DNA from: Lapillicoccus jejuensis
Lineage (GTDB): Bacteria; Actinomycetota; Actinomycetes; Actinomycetales; Dermatophilaceae
DNA: 64,000 nt
Direction: 5' to 3'
NCBI RefSeq assembly: GCF_006715055.1
Contig: NZ_VFMN01000001.1
Span: forward strand, 4,402,001 to 4,466,000
Below, piece after piece: positions 46,096 to 54,917 of the stretch. The notes below the pieces were generated by a model. That model was given only the letters and a program-made list of their open reading frames with translations, searched no databases and was not told the origin of the DNA. Position 1 is the stretch's first letter, and each line of letters starts with the position of its first letter. Made by a program: the position numbers and the translations under genes.

Positions 46096-46096
46096 G

Positions 46097-47215
46097 TCAG
46101 ACCTCCAGGCCGAACTGCTGGGAGAAGCGGACGTCGCCCTCGACGATGTCGCGCATGTCGGTGACCCCGTGGCGCAGCTGCAGCGCGCGCTCGATGCCGA
46201 GGCCGAAGGCGAAGCCGGTGTAGACGTCCGGGTCGATGCCGCAGGCCCGCAGGACCTTCCGGTTGACCATCCCGGAGCCGCCGAGCTCGATCCAGCCGGA
46301 CCCGCCGCACGTGGGGCAGGCGACGGTGGCGCCCTTGGCGTCGGTCACCCGGCCCTCGCCGTGGCAGGCGAAGCACTGGAAGTCGGTCTCCATCGAGGGC
46401 TCGGTGAAGGGGAAGTACGACGCCCGCACGCGGGTGCGGGTGCCCGCGCCGAACATCACCCGGACGAAGTGGTCGATCGCCCCGCGCAGGTGGGCCATGG
46501 TCAGGCCCTTGTCGACGGCGAGCGCCTCGATCTGGTGGAAGACCGGGGTGTGGGTCGCGTCGAGCTCGTCGGTGCGGAACACCTTGCCGGTCCCGACGAC
46601 GTAGATCGGCGGGGTGCGGGTGAGCATCGTGCGGATCTGGATCGGCGAGGTCTGCGTGCGCAGGACGATCCCGCCGTCGGGCGGGTCGACGAAGAAGGTG
46701 TCCTGCATCTGCCGGGCCGGGTGGTCGGGACCGATGTTGAGGGCGTCGAAGTTCATCCACTCCGACTCGACCTCGGGGCCCTCGACGACCTCCCAGCCGG
46801 TGCCGACGAACGCGTCCTGCAGCCGCTGCGTCGTCAGCTCGAGCGGGTGGCGGGCGCCGAGCGGCCGGCGGCCGGTGGGGCGGGTGACGTCGACGGTCTC
46901 CTCGAGGAGGATCCGCTCGTCGCGCTCGGCCTCGAGCTCGGCGGTGCGGGCGGCGAGCGCCCGCCCGAGCTCGGCCTGGGCGGCGCCGACGCGCTTGCCG
47001 GCCTCGGCCTTGGCGCTCGGGGGCAGCGCCGCGATCTCGCGGCGCGCCCCCGCGACGGCGCCGCGGTCGACGTGGGCCAGGCGGGCCGCCTTGAGCTCGT
47101 CGAGGTCGCGGGCGGCGGCGAACGCGGCACGGGCCGCATCGACCGCCTCCTGCAGGTGCGCGGGGTCGAGGGCGGCGACCTCGACGGGGTCGTACGGCGT
47201 GTTGGGTCCGGACAT
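46097..47215 (-). CDS. pheS: Phenylalanine--tRNA ligase alpha subunit
   Basis: A 372-aa catalytic subunit. An N-terminal coiled coil (residues 15-95) binds tRNA. Class II core motifs follow: HPLELTTQRLQDAFVGTGWE, motif 2 around RTDELDATHTPVFHQIEALA, a zinc-like CFACHGEGRVTDAKGATVAC segment, and motif 3 near GFAFGLGIERALQLRHG. The CxxC...CxxC pair (residues about 285-310) is an extra found in some PheS proteins. ATG 47215 was preferred; ATG 47227 in the same frame, just after AGGAAG, would add four residues. The promoter is probably the TAGACT at 47352. Confidence 0.96.
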   Translation of the reverse strand: MSGPNTPYDPVEVAALDPAHLQEAVDAARAAFAAARDLDELKAARLAHVDRGAVAGARREIAALPPSAKAEAGKRVGAAQAELGRALAARTAELEAERDERILLEETVDVTRPTGRRPLGARHPLELTTQRLQDAFVGTGWEVVEGPEVESEWMNFDALNIGPDHPARQMQDTFFVDPPDGGIVLRTQTSPIQIRTMLTRTPPIYVVGTGKVFRTDELDATHTPVFHQIEALAVDKGLTMAHLRGAIDHFVRVMFGAGTRTRVRASYFPFTEPSMETDFQCFACHGEGRVTDAKGATVACPTCGGSGWIELGGSGMVNRKVLRACGIDPDVYTGFAFGLGIERALQLRHGVTDMRDIVEGDVRFSQQFGLEV

Positions 47216-47351
47216 GTCGGCTCTCATCGCTTCCTGGGTGGGTGGGCGCGGGTGGCCCGACCGTCCCGGCCGGCGCGCGTCCTGGCAGGTCCCTGGTCGT
47301 GCACGGGTACACGGGGTCCGCGCGGACGCGGGGCGGGCGACGGCGGGCCCG

Positions 47352-47357
47352 AGTCTA
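47352..47357 (-). promoter_or_regulatory. Candidate -10 element (TAGACT) of pheST
   Basis: The hexamer lies about 137 bases before pheS and would give a leader of about 130 bases. I found no Phe-rich leader peptide and no T-box core, so regulation by attenuation is not supported. Confidence 0.35.
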
Positions 47358-47393
47358 GGGGGGCGCCGTCGGGGGCCCGTGTCGCAGGTCGCC

Positions 47394-48542
47394 TCAGGCG
47401 AGGTGCTCGGGGGCTCCCGACGGCAGCGTAAATCGGAACCGCGCCCCGCCGGAGGGGGCACGGTCGACCCCGATGGTGCCGCCGTGGGCCTCGACGAGCC
47501 CGCGGACGACGTACAGCCCGAGACCGGTGCTGCCACGGCGGTTGCCGCCGTGCCAGAAGCGGTTGAAGACGAGCGGCAGGTGCGCTTCGGCGACCCCGTC
47601 GCCCTCGTCGGTCACCTCGATGGCGACCATCGGTCGGCCGTCGCTGGTCGTCTCGGCCGCCGTCGCCACGTTGACCCGCACGGTCCCGGCGCCGTGCCGC
47701 AGGCCGTTCTCGAGGAGGTTGCCGAGGATCTGGCTGAGCCGGTCGGGGTCGGCCCACACCTCGGGCAGCTCGTCGGCGTCGGCGACCTCCAGCTCGCGGC
47801 CGGAGTACTCCTCGACCGACTGCAGGCGCTCGACGTGGCGCTGCGCGGCGAGGACGAGGTCGACCGGCTGGGCGCGCACGTCGAGACGGCCCGCGTCGAT
47901 GCGCGAGACGTCGAGCAGCTCGGTGATGAGCCGGGTCAGTCGGTCCGCGTCCGCCTCGATCGTCTCGAGCATGAACCGCTTCTGGTCGTCGGAGAAGCGG
48001 TCCCAGCGCCGCAGCAGGGTGCTGGAGAAGCCCTTGACGGACGTGAGCGGCGAGCGCAGCTCGTGGGCGACGGTGGAGATGAGCGCGGCGTGGTCCTGCT
48101 CGGCGCGCTGCCGCGCTGACGCATCGCGGACGGAGGCCAGGACTCGCCGTACGGGGCCGCGCGGCTCGTCGCGGACGTAGCGCGAGGTCAGCAGGACCTC
48201 GGTGCCGTCCTCGGTCCACAGCAGCTTCTCGCGGTGCCCGCGCACGGTGTGCAGGGTGTGCCAGGGGTCGGTGACCTCCCACCAGGCGTTCCCCTCGATG
48301 TCGCGCAGCGGGAGGGCCTCGGCCAGCGGCCGGCCGAGCCGGGCGGCGAGGTCGACCCCCAGCACCTGGGTGGCCCGGGTGTTGGCGAAGACGAGGCGGG
48401 CCCCGGAGTCGGCGACGACGAGACCGTCGGGCAGGGACTCGGACAGCCGGACGACGACGTCCATCGGGGCCGGCGCCGGGTCGGCGCCCGGGACGGAGCC
48501 GGGCAGCGGCCCGGTCGGGTCGCCCTCCCCTCCATCGGCCAT
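47394..48542 (-). CDS. Orphan PAS-domain sensor histidine kinase
   Basis: A 382-aa soluble kinase. Residues 30-150 form a PAS domain (MDVVVRLSESLPDGLVVADS, then WHTLHTVRGHREKLLWTEDG). HisKA has the phospho-acceptor His in ISTVAHELRSPLTSVKGFSS. The ATPase domain has the N box in LSQILGNLLENGLRHGAG, G1 in VTDEGDGVAE and G2 in GSTGLGLYVVRGLVEAHGG. No membrane segment and no partner regulator is adjacent. It likely senses a cytoplasmic signal such as redox state or a ligand. ATG 48542 follows a TACAGT hexamer by 6 bases, suggesting a leaderless message. Confidence 0.92.
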   Translation of the reverse strand: MADGGEGDPTGPLPGSVPGADPAPAPMDVVVRLSESLPDGLVVADSGARLVFANTRATQVLGVDLAARLGRPLAEALPLRDIEGNAWWEVTDPWHTLHTVRGHREKLLWTEDGTEVLLTSRYVRDEPRGPVRRVLASVRDASARQRAEQDHAALISTVAHELRSPLTSVKGFSSTLLRRWDRFSDDQKRFMLETIEADADRLTRLITELLDVSRIDAGRLDVRAQPVDLVLAAQRHVERLQSVEEYSGRELEVADADELPEVWADPDRLSQILGNLLENGLRHGAGTVRVNVATAAETTSDGRPMVAIEVTDEGDGVAEAHLPLVFNRFWHGGNRRGSTGLGLYVVRGLVEAHGGTIGVDRAPSGGARFRFTLPSGAPEHLA

Positions 48543-48548
48543 GCCCCG

Positions 48549-48554
48549 ACTGTA
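48549..48554 (-). promoter_or_regulatory. Candidate -10 element (TACAGT) of the orphan kinase
   Basis: TACAGT ends 6 bases before ATG 48542 with no ribosome site between, the same layout as at several other genes here. Confidence 0.45.
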
Positions 48555-48611
48555 CCGATCCGTCCGGTCCTCGCCTCCCTGGCGCCCGGCGAGGCGGCCG
48601 GTCGTTCGCGT

Positions 48612-48656
48612 CACGTCGCTCACGTCGCTCACGCCGCCCACGTCGCTCACGCCGGG
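48612..48656. repeat. Five tandem 9-bp units after the methyltransferase gene
   Basis: Units of CACGTCGCT or CACGCCG(C/G)(C/G) repeat five times across the 3' end of the TrmH-type gene. On the minus strand they give repeated TGAGCGACG, so the gene ends in a ladder of in-frame TGA codons. Confidence 0.7.
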
Positions 48657-49492
48657 CCGACCGGGTGCTGCGCCCCGGCCGAGGCGTAGAGGCAGACGGT
48701 GGCCGCCATCGCGAGGTTGAGCGACTCGGCGAGCCCGTGGATGGGGACCCGGACGACGTCGTCGCAGCGCGCCCGCAGCTCGGTCGGCAGCCCCCAGGCC
48801 TCGTTGCCCATGAGCCAGGCGTGCGGCGCCGAGAGGTCGAGGGCGCCGAGCAGCCGGTCGCCCGCCCCGTCGGCCGCGTGCACGGCGAGACCGGCCGCGC
48901 GGACGGCGTCGACCGCCTCCGCCGCGCCCACCCCCGTGACGACGGGCAGGTGGAACAGCGACCCCGCCGTCGAGCGCACGACCTTGGGCGAGAAGACGTC
49001 GACGCTGCCCTCGGTGAGGACGACGGCGTCCGCGCCGGCCGCGTCGGCGGCGCGCAGGACGGTGCCGGCGTTGCCGGGGTCGCGCACCTGCGCGCACACG
49101 CACAGCAGGCGCGGCGCGCGGGCCAGCACCGACTCCAGGGTCGCGGTCTCCGTGCGGCACACGGCGACCAGCCCCTGGGGGGAGACCGAGGCACCCTCGT
49201 CGCCGAGGGCGGCGAGGACCTCGTCCGTCACCTCGTGGACGGGCAGGTGCGCCGCGTCGGCGCGGGCCAGCAGGTCGTCGTACCGCTGCGCGGCGGCGGG
49301 TGTGACGTAGACGTCCCGGACGAGGTCGGGGCGGTGGTGCACCGCCTCACGGACCCCCTGGGGGCCCTCGACGAGGAAGAGACCCTGCCGATGACGCACG
49401 GCGCGCCGGGACAGCGCCCGGACCGCGCGCACCCGGTCCGACCGCGGGTTGGCCAGCAGGCCTGCTCGGGTCGGACGGGGTGGCGACGGCAT
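48647..49492 (-). CDS. SPOUT-family RNA 2'-O-methyltransferase (TrmH type)
   Basis: A 281-aa enzyme. An N-terminal substrate-binding domain (residues 10-105, GLFLVEGPQGVREAVHHRPD) precedes the SPOUT knot. Motif 1 is CVCAQVRDPGNAGTVLRAAD with the catalytic Arg/Asn, motif 2 is HAWLMGNEAWGLPTELRARC, and motif 3 is VRVPIHGLAESLNLAMAATV. It probably methylates a ribose in rRNA or tRNA. ATG 49492 lies 35 bases after the rplT stop, so it belongs to the infC-rpmI-rplT unit, a known arrangement. Confidence 0.92.
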   Translation of the reverse strand: MPSPPRPTRAGLLANPRSDRVRAVRALSRRAVRHRQGLFLVEGPQGVREAVHHRPDLVRDVYVTPAAAQRYDDLLARADAAHLPVHEVTDEVLAALGDEGASVSPQGLVAVCRTETATLESVLARAPRLLCVCAQVRDPGNAGTVLRAADAAGADAVVLTEGSVDVFSPKVVRSTAGSLFHLPVVTGVGAAEAVDAVRAAGLAVHAADGAGDRLLGALDLSAPHAWLMGNEAWGLPTELRARCDDVVRVPIHGLAESLNLAMAATVCLYASAGAQHPVGPA

Positions 49493-49527
49493 CGGGGTGT
49501 CCCGGCGCGCGGGGTGGTGCGGGTCGC

Positions 49528-49908
49528 TCAGGCGGCGCTGGTCTCGGCGGTCGCCGGCACGTTGGCCCGGGACAGCTCGACGAGCGCGGTGAACGCGGCG
49601 GCGTCGGTGACCGCGAGGTCGGCGAGGACCTTGCGGTCGACCTCGACCCCGGCGGCCTTGAGGCCCTGGATGAACCGGTTGTAGGTCATGCCGTTGGCGC
49701 GGGCCGCGGCGTTGATCCGCTGGATCCACAGGCGACGGAAGTCGCCCTTCTTCGCGCGACGGTCCCGGTAGGCGTAGCCCAGCGAGTGGGTGACCTGCTC
49801 CTTGGCCTTGCGGTAGAGCCGCGAGCGCTGACCGCGGTAGCCGCTGGCGCGCTCCAGGGTCACCCGGCGCTTCTTCTGGGCGTTGACCGCCCGCTTCACG
49901 CGTGCCAC
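49528..49908 (-). CDS. rplT: Ribosomal protein bL20
   Basis: A 126-aa basic 50S protein needed for early assembly. The N-terminal extension [20 protein letters not shown] and the globular domain with [20 protein letters not shown] are fully conserved. GTG 49908 has an AGGAAGGA ribosome site. In many bacteria L20 represses the rpmI-rplT genes by binding their leader RNA. Confidence 0.97.
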   Translation of the reverse strand: MARVKRAVNAQKKRRVTLERASGYRGQRSRLYRKAKEQVTHSLGYAYRDRRAKKGDFRRLWIQRINAAARANGMTYNRFIQGLKAAGVEVDRKVLADLAVTDAAAFTALVELSRANVPATAETSAA

Positions 49909-49942
49909 GTGAGTTCCTTCCTAGACGTGTGGGTGCCCCGGC

Positions 49943-50137
49943 TCAGCGGCCGAGGAGCTTCTTGATCTTCTTGGCGTCGGGCTTGGCGAGCTCGAGGTCG
50001 CCGGCGATGCTGCGCATCTTCTTGCTCGACTTGCCCTCGAGCAGGTGGCGGCCGCCGGCCTGCTCGCGCATGACCTTGCCGGTGCCGGTCAGGCGGAAGC
50101 GCTTCTTGGCGCCGCTGTGGGTCTTCTGCTTCGGCAT
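49943..50137 (-). CDS. rpmI: Ribosomal protein bL35
   Basis: A 64-aa basic protein of the large subunit, starting [20 protein letters not shown] and ending KKIKKLLGR. It has the standard length and lies between infC and rplT, as in nearly all bacteria. Confidence 0.97.
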   Translation of the reverse strand: MPKQKTHSGAKKRFRLTGTGKVMREQAGGRHLLEGKSSKKMRSIAGDLELAKPDAKKIKKLLGR

Positions 50138-50233
50138 GGCTGCCGGTCTCCTTCGTCGTGCCGCGGTGGTCCGCGGCGGGCTCGGGTGGTCACGGGGTGG
50201 GCGGTCGGCCGCCCACCCCGCAGGTCTGGTGCG

Positions 50234-50908
50234 TCAGGCGGTGGACCCGGTGGCGCCGGTGTCGGCGCCGACCTGCTGGGCCTCGGTGGCCTGGTCGCCC
50301 TCGGTGCTCGCGTCGTCGGACGGCGCCGCGTCGACGTCGGCCTCGTCACCGGGGCGGGCGTCCTCGCGGCGGCGGCGCTGCTCGGCGCGGGCCTCGGACT
50401 TCTTCTTCGTCGGACCGAGGACCATGATCATGTTGCGGCCGTCCTGCTTCGGGGCGGACTCGACGAACGCGAGCTCGACGACGTCCTCCGCCAGGCGCTG
50501 CAGGAGCCGGAAGCCCAGCTCCGGCCGCGACTGCTCGCGACCGCGGAACATGATGGTCACCTTGACCTTGTCGCCCGCCTTGAGGAACCGCTCGACGTGG
50601 CCCTTCTTGGTGCCGTAGTCGTGCGGGTCGATCTTCGGGCGGAGCTTGATCTCCTTGATGACCGTGTTGACCTGGTTCTTGCGCGCCTCGCGCGCCTTCA
50701 TGGCGGCTTCGTACTTGAACTTGCCGAAGTCCATGAGCTTGGCCACGGGGGGACGGGCCATGGGGGCCACCTCGACGAGGTCGAGGTCCGCCTCCGCAGC
50801 CAGCCGCAGGGCGTCCTCGACCCGCACGATGCCGACCTGCTCGCCGTTGGGGCCGACCAGGCGCACCTCCGGGACCCGGATGCGCTCGTTGATACGAACC
50901 TCGCTGAT
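50234..50908 (-). CDS. infC: Translation initiation factor IF-3
   Basis: A 224-aa factor that keeps 30S subunits free and checks the start codon. I place the start at ATC 50908 ([20 protein letters not shown]), because the conserved N terminus begins there and AGGAG lies 7 bases upstream. No ATG or GTG precedes that sequence; the first GTG, at 50866, would cut 14 conserved residues. The N domain runs to about residue 75 and the C domain holds [22 protein letters not shown]-terminal acidic extension (about 45 residues) is unusual in E. coli but common in actinobacteria. A rare ATC/ATT start is the known basis of IF-3 autoregulation. Confidence 0.95.
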   Translation of the reverse strand: MSEVRINERIRVPEVRLVGPNGEQVGIVRVEDALRLAAEADLDLVEVAPMARPPVAKLMDFGKFKYEAAMKAREARKNQVNTVIKEIKLRPKIDPHDYGTKKGHVERFLKAGDKVKVTIMFRGREQSRPELGFRLLQRLAEDVVELAFVESAPKQDGRNMIMVLGPTKKKSEARAEQRRRREDARPGDEADVDAAPSDDASTEGDQATEAQQVGADTGATGSTA

Positions 50909-50962
50909 GTGGTGCTCCTTCGTGGGTGGGCAGTGCTGGTGCGGTGCGCCGGGGACGAGAAA

Positions 50963-50994
50963 GCCCCCCGCTCACCGGACGGTGCACGAGGGGC
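50963..50994 (-). terminator. Attenuator-like hairpin in the infC leader
   Basis: The minus-strand RNA has two 15-base arms with 14 pairs (two G-U wobbles) followed by UUUCU, 54 bases before the ATC start of infC. It resembles an intrinsic terminator placed inside a 5' leader, as in the B. subtilis infC leader. Upstream sequence near 51,000-51,170 can form further GC-rich stems. Confidence 0.55.
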
Positions 50995-51171
50995 CTGGAC
51001 AACGGGTCCGCGACTGCTCCCCCTCACGGCGGGGCACCCGACTCCGCACCCGGGAGCACCTCACGGTGCCGCACCCGACGCGGTGGACCTGACCCGGCGA
51101 CGTATCCTGCACTGTCGACGCGGGTGGAAGCCGGCGGCTCCTCTTGCACGGCGGGACGCACGCGTCCCACC

Positions 51172-51184
51172 TGGTCACGATCAT
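51172..51184 (-). promoter_or_regulatory. Candidate infC operon promoter (-10 TACGAT)
   Basis: A TACGATGAT stretch on the minus strand lies about 265 bases before infC. It would produce a long leader containing the hairpin at 50963-50994. No good -35 box was seen, so the exact start is open. Confidence 0.3.
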
Positions 51185-51284
51185 CGTACCAGCCCACGCC
51201 CCCCGCCCCGTGCGGGCGGCGACGTGGGCGGCCGCGCGGACGGGCCCGGACCCGGGGGACGCTCCCCCGGGTCCGGGCCGGGTC

Positions 51285-53396
51285 TCACGGGACGTCGACG
51301 CCGCGGCAGGCGACGGTCTGGTTCGCCCCCGCGCCGACGTTGGCCGCGACGACGCACACGGTGTGGTGACCCCGCACGCCCAGGGGCACCGTGCCCTGGT
51401 AGCCGGAGTAGGGCCAGGCCTCGGTGATCTTGCCCGAGACGTCCGGACGGGGCTGCCCGGTCCACAGCCGCATCGCCGAGGCCGACCCGTCGGGGCGGAC
51501 GTCGAGGACGTCGACCGGCACCTGGCCCCACAGCAGGTTGGCGTCGATCGACCAGCCGCGCACCGTGAGGTTGGTCCCCGACAGGCTGCTGCTGTCCCAG
51601 CGGGCCAGCGGGTTCGGCGAGTAGGCCGAGGGGAACGGACCGACCTGCAGCACACCGCCGGCGTACGCCGTCGTCGAGCCGGACCCGCGCTGGATCCTCA
51701 GACACAGCCAGTACTTGCCGTAGGGGACCCCGGCGGTGTTCCAGCTCGTCGTGTTGACCCCCGCCTGCACGGGGACCCCGGCGGCGATGGTGGTGCCGTT
51801 GCAGCCGACGCGGTCGGTGTCGGCGACGAGCGTCGCCGTCCCGCCCGGCGCGTAGGCGTTGTCCTGCCAGGTGATCGGGAACGTCCCGGTGGTCTGGAAG
51901 TCGGAGCGGAGCTTGACGTCGTACATCGTCCAACGACGGGCGCCCATGTCCTCGTTCGGGTCCCAGCGCAGGCGCAGGATCGGCGAGTCGGCGATGAACG
52001 GCACCTTGGCCATGGTCGGCGCGAGCAGCGTCGAGCTCGGCTGGCTCATGTCGATCGTCACGTTGCGGGTGCCGGAGTAGGTGACGACGGCGGCCGTCTG
52101 CCCGAGGGCGTTGTTGGGGTAGAGCCACAGCCACCGGCCGTGGCTGCCGCCGCCGACGGCCATCCGCAGGTCGAACGGCCCCTGGTAGCTCTCGGTGATG
52201 GTCAGGTGGTGGTAGATGCGGGTGTCGATGCCGCCCGCGCCGACGTTGAGGTACACGTTCGGGTCGTCCGTGGTGTTGGTCGCCGAGAAGGCGCCGCCGC
52301 CCCAGGTGAGGTTGGTGGCGTTGTAGGTGCGCCACACGTCGTCGGAGCCGTTGAAGTCCCACGGGTTGCCGAGGACGGTCGTCGCGTAGTCCTTGTCACC
52401 CTGCTCGTTGGGGGTGAGGACCTGCGGCCGGGGCTGGACGAGGGTGACGCTGCGCCAGCCGGTGAACCCGTGGCCGGTCTGCACGCCGATCCGGTAGGTG
52501 CCGGCCGGCAGGGGGCTGAGGTCGGCGGAGCCGCTCGTGCCCGAGACGGTGCCGAGGCTGCCCCAGCCGGAGGTGCCGTACGTGTTGTTCGTGTCGCTGC
52601 CGTCGGCGTCCCAGACGAGCTGGCCGGAGCCGCCGTACTGGTTGGTCCACGAGGTCGCGGCGCCGGAGCCGGGCTGGACCACGCGGAACCAGTCGAGCAT
52701 GAGCGCGCTGCCGGCCGAGCCGGGGTAGACGGCCAGCCACAGGCCGTTGAGGGTGCCGCTCCAGCCGACCGGGTAGCCGAACGAGCCGAACTGCGAGGCG
52801 CCCGGGTGCAGCACGTAGGTGTGCCACCCCGCGTAGAGCTTGACCGACATGCCGCCACCGCAGGAGGCGGCGACCGCGCCGTTCGGGCAGTTGTACCAGA
52901 ACACGTTGCCGGCGACGTCGCGGCTGGACCAGGCCTCGAAGGCGATGGTGCGGTACCGCGAGGTGTCGAGGGCCTGGCCCGCGCGGGAACCGTCGTGCCC
53001 GGTCTTCAGCGGGTCGCTGTAGCCACCCCAGAGCGGGGCGACGTAGCCGTTGTTGGTGAAGTGGGTGGTGAAGATCCCGTTGGCCATCGTCGAGCCGGTG
53101 GCGTTCTGGGTCGGGCCGGCGTCGGTGAGCAGGTCCGAGGGGTTCGAGTAGTCCCAGGGGTCGCCGAACATGTCGTTGGCGTAGTCGCGGCCGGCGGCGG
53201 ACAGCGCCGCGGTGTCGGCCTGGGTCGGGGCCGCGGTCCACAGGGCCGGGACGACCGCCGCGGCGACGAGCGCGACGGGCACGAGCAGGCGGGTCAGGCG
53301 ACCGGTGGGGCGCCGGCGCGAGAGCCGGGACCACGGACCGCGTCGCGACGACGAGGGTGAGGGCGCCGAGGGCGCGACGGAGTGGGGTGAGAGCAT
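51285..53396 (-). CDS. Secreted beta-rich repeat protein of unknown function
   Basis: A 703-aa protein with a long basic N-terminal region and a hydrophobic segment (LLVPVALVAAAVVPALWTAA, residues about 36-55), then a mature part rich in Gly, Ser, Thr, Trp and Tyr. Two modules start alike: GRDYANDMFGDPWDYSNPSD near residue 68 and DKDYATTVLGNPWDFNGSDD near residue 338, both followed by beta-strand patterns with many aromatic residues, suggesting carbohydrate-binding-like folds. The C terminus (LARWDSSSLSGTNLTVRGWS onward) looks like a third, fibronectin/Ig-like domain. No catalytic motif is recognisable. It stands alone with its own promoter region and is probably displayed or released at the cell surface. 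Confidence 0.7.
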   Translation of the reverse strand: MLSPHSVAPSAPSPSSSRRGPWSRLSRRRPTGRLTRLLVPVALVAAAVVPALWTAAPTQADTAALSAAGRDYANDMFGDPWDYSNPSDLLTDAGPTQNATGSTMANGIFTTHFTNNGYVAPLWGGYSDPLKTGHDGSRAGQALDTSRYRTIAFEAWSSRDVAGNVFWYNCPNGAVAASCGGGMSVKLYAGWHTYVLHPGASQFGSFGYPVGWSGTLNGLWLAVYPGSAGSALMLDWFRVVQPGSGAATSWTNQYGGSGQLVWDADGSDTNNTYGTSGWGSLGTVSGTSGSADLSPLPAGTYRIGVQTGHGFTGWRSVTLVQPRPQVLTPNEQGDKDYATTVLGNPWDFNGSDDVWRTYNATNLTWGGGAFSATNTTDDPNVYLNVGAGGIDTRIYHHLTITESYQGPFDLRMAVGGGSHGRWLWLYPNNALGQTAAVVTYSGTRNVTIDMSQPSSTLLAPTMAKVPFIADSPILRLRWDPNEDMGARRWTMYDVKLRSDFQTTGTFPITWQDNAYAPGGTATLVADTDRVGCNGTTIAAGVPVQAGVNTTSWNTAGVPYGKYWLCLRIQRGSGSTTAYAGGVLQVGPFPSAYSPNPLARWDSSSLSGTNLTVRGWSIDANLLWGQVPVDVLDVRPDGSASAMRLWTGQPRPDVSGKITEAWPYSGYQGTVPLGVRGHHTVCVVAANVGAGANQTVACRGVDVP

Positions 53397-53473
53397 GGCA
53401 GGCTCCGAATCCCGCTGCGGCCGTCGGGGGGACGTGGGGGTACCGCAGCGCTGGGGCGGTGGGGGGTGGGGTA

Positions 53474-53479
53474 GTTATA
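53474..53479 (-). promoter_or_regulatory. Candidate -10 (TATAAC) in a local AT-rich segment
   Basis: The AT-rich stretch 53,472-53,500 contrasts with the GC-rich flanks and contains TATAAC on the minus strand, about 80 bases before ATG 53396 of the secreted protein. The intervening leader is rich in C and G. Confidence 0.4.
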
Positions 53480-53517
53480 TCACCAAATGACCGAATTGGA
53501 CCAGAGTCTGGGTGGAC

Positions 53518-54810
53518 TCAGGCGGCGAGCACGGCGACTGCGTGGATGATAAGGCCCACGACGCCCCCGACGACGGTCCCGTTGATCCGGATGAACTGCA
53601 GGTCGCGCCCGACGAACAGCTCGACGCGCCGGGCGGTCTCGTCGCCGTCCCACCGGTCGATGGTCGAGGAGACCACGTCGGTCAGCTCCTGGCCGTAGCG
53701 GTCGACGGCGAAGACGGCCAGGTCGGCGAGGTGCCCGTCGAGCCGGTCGCGCAGGGCGGCGTCGTCCTGCACCTGCCGGGCCAGCCGCGCGACCTCCTCG
53801 CGCGCCCGCGTGCGCAGCGGCCCGTCCGCGTCGGCGAGCGCGGCCAGCAGGGTGCGCCGGAAGGCGCGCCACAGCGAGAGCGCCGTCTCCAGCACCTGGG
53901 GGTGGTCGAGGACGCGCTGCTTGAGCCGCTCGGCCCGCTCCATCGTCGCCTCGTCGTGCAGCAGGTCGTGCGACAGCTGCGCGAGCAGGTCGTCCAGCGC
54001 GCGGCGCACGTCGTGCTCGGGGTCGGTGCGGATGTCCGAGACCCAGCGCAGCGCCTCGGTGTGGGCCCGGCCGATGACGAGGTCGTTGACCAGCTGCGGC
54101 ACCCACGTCGGGGCCCGGTCCTGCAGGACCGTGGCGAAGGTCGCCTTGTTCTCGCGCAGCCACCGGTGCGCCTCGTCGAGGGCCAGGTCGACCAGGCCGT
54201 AGTGCGCCTTGTCGCGCACGACCTCGCCCAGGAGGCTCCCGGCGATCGGGCTGACCGCCTCCTCGCGCAGCCGGGGCAGCACCGCCTCCTGCACCAGCTC
54301 GCCGACCGACTCGTCGCGCAGCCGCTGCAGGCCGGCGGAGAGCACCCCGGCCGCCTCGTCGACGGCCCGGCGGGTGTTGCCCGGCTCGAGCAGCCAGCGC
54401 GAGACGCGGGCGCTGACCTGGGCCGTGAGGACGCGCTCGCGGATGATCTCCTCGCGCAGGAAGTTCTCACCGAGGAAGTCCTGCAGGCTGCGGGCCAGCA
54501 TGTCCTTGCGGCGCGGGATGAGCGCGGTGTGCGGGATCGGCAGCCCGAGCGGGTGACGGAACAGCGCGGTGACGGCGAACCAGTCGGCCATCGCCCCGAC
54601 CATCGAGGCCTCGGCGCCGGTGTGCACGAACCCCCAGAACGAGGCCTCCGGCGCGTGCAGGGTGAGGACGAAGACGACGGCGGCGAGGACGAGCAGCCCC
54701 AGCGCCACCAGCCGCATCTGCCGCAGGCCGCGCAGCCGCGCGGCGTCGGCCTCGGGGTCCGAGGCGATGGCCAGGCCGAGGACCGCGGGCGCGGGTGCCC
54801 GTCCGCTCAT
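53518..54810 (-). CDS. DUF445-family membrane protein
   Basis: A 430-aa protein. One hydrophobic helix near the N terminus (residues 35-54) and one at the C terminus (NGTVVGGVVGLIIHAVAVLA) flank a long helical region. GAEASMVGAMADWFAVTALF and LPIPHTALIPRRKDMLARSL are the family hallmark, and FVGRDLQFIRINGTVVGG closes it. The function of the family is unknown; it is conserved in many bacteria, often near the envelope. ATG 54810 has a good GGGGAG ribosome site; an ATG at 54858 is further away and less likely. Confidence 0.88.
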   Translation of the reverse strand: MSGRAPAPAVLGLAIASDPEADAARLRGLRQMRLVALGLLVLAAVVFVLTLHAPEASFWGFVHTGAEASMVGAMADWFAVTALFRHPLGLPIPHTALIPRRKDMLARSLQDFLGENFLREEIIRERVLTAQVSARVSRWLLEPGNTRRAVDEAAGVLSAGLQRLRDESVGELVQEAVLPRLREEAVSPIAGSLLGEVVRDKAHYGLVDLALDEAHRWLRENKATFATVLQDRAPTWVPQLVNDLVIGRAHTEALRWVSDIRTDPEHDVRRALDDLLAQLSHDLLHDEATMERAERLKQRVLDHPQVLETALSLWRAFRRTLLAALADADGPLRTRAREEVARLARQVQDDAALRDRLDGHLADLAVFAVDRYGQELTDVVSSTIDRWDGDETARRVELFVGRDLQFIRINGTVVGGVVGLIIHAVAVLAA

Positions 54811-54917
54811 CGCTCCCCTCCCCTGCCGCTCCCGTCCGCTGCGAGCGGCTCCGGGCAACCTACCGACCCGAGCAACGCGCGGGGGCCGGCGGGGGTGCCG
54901 GCGCGCCGGGCCGTCGC

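Noticed and set aside
47216-47393. T-box or Phe leader peptide before pheS
   Set aside because: No T-box core sequence and no short frame with repeated Phe codons was found.
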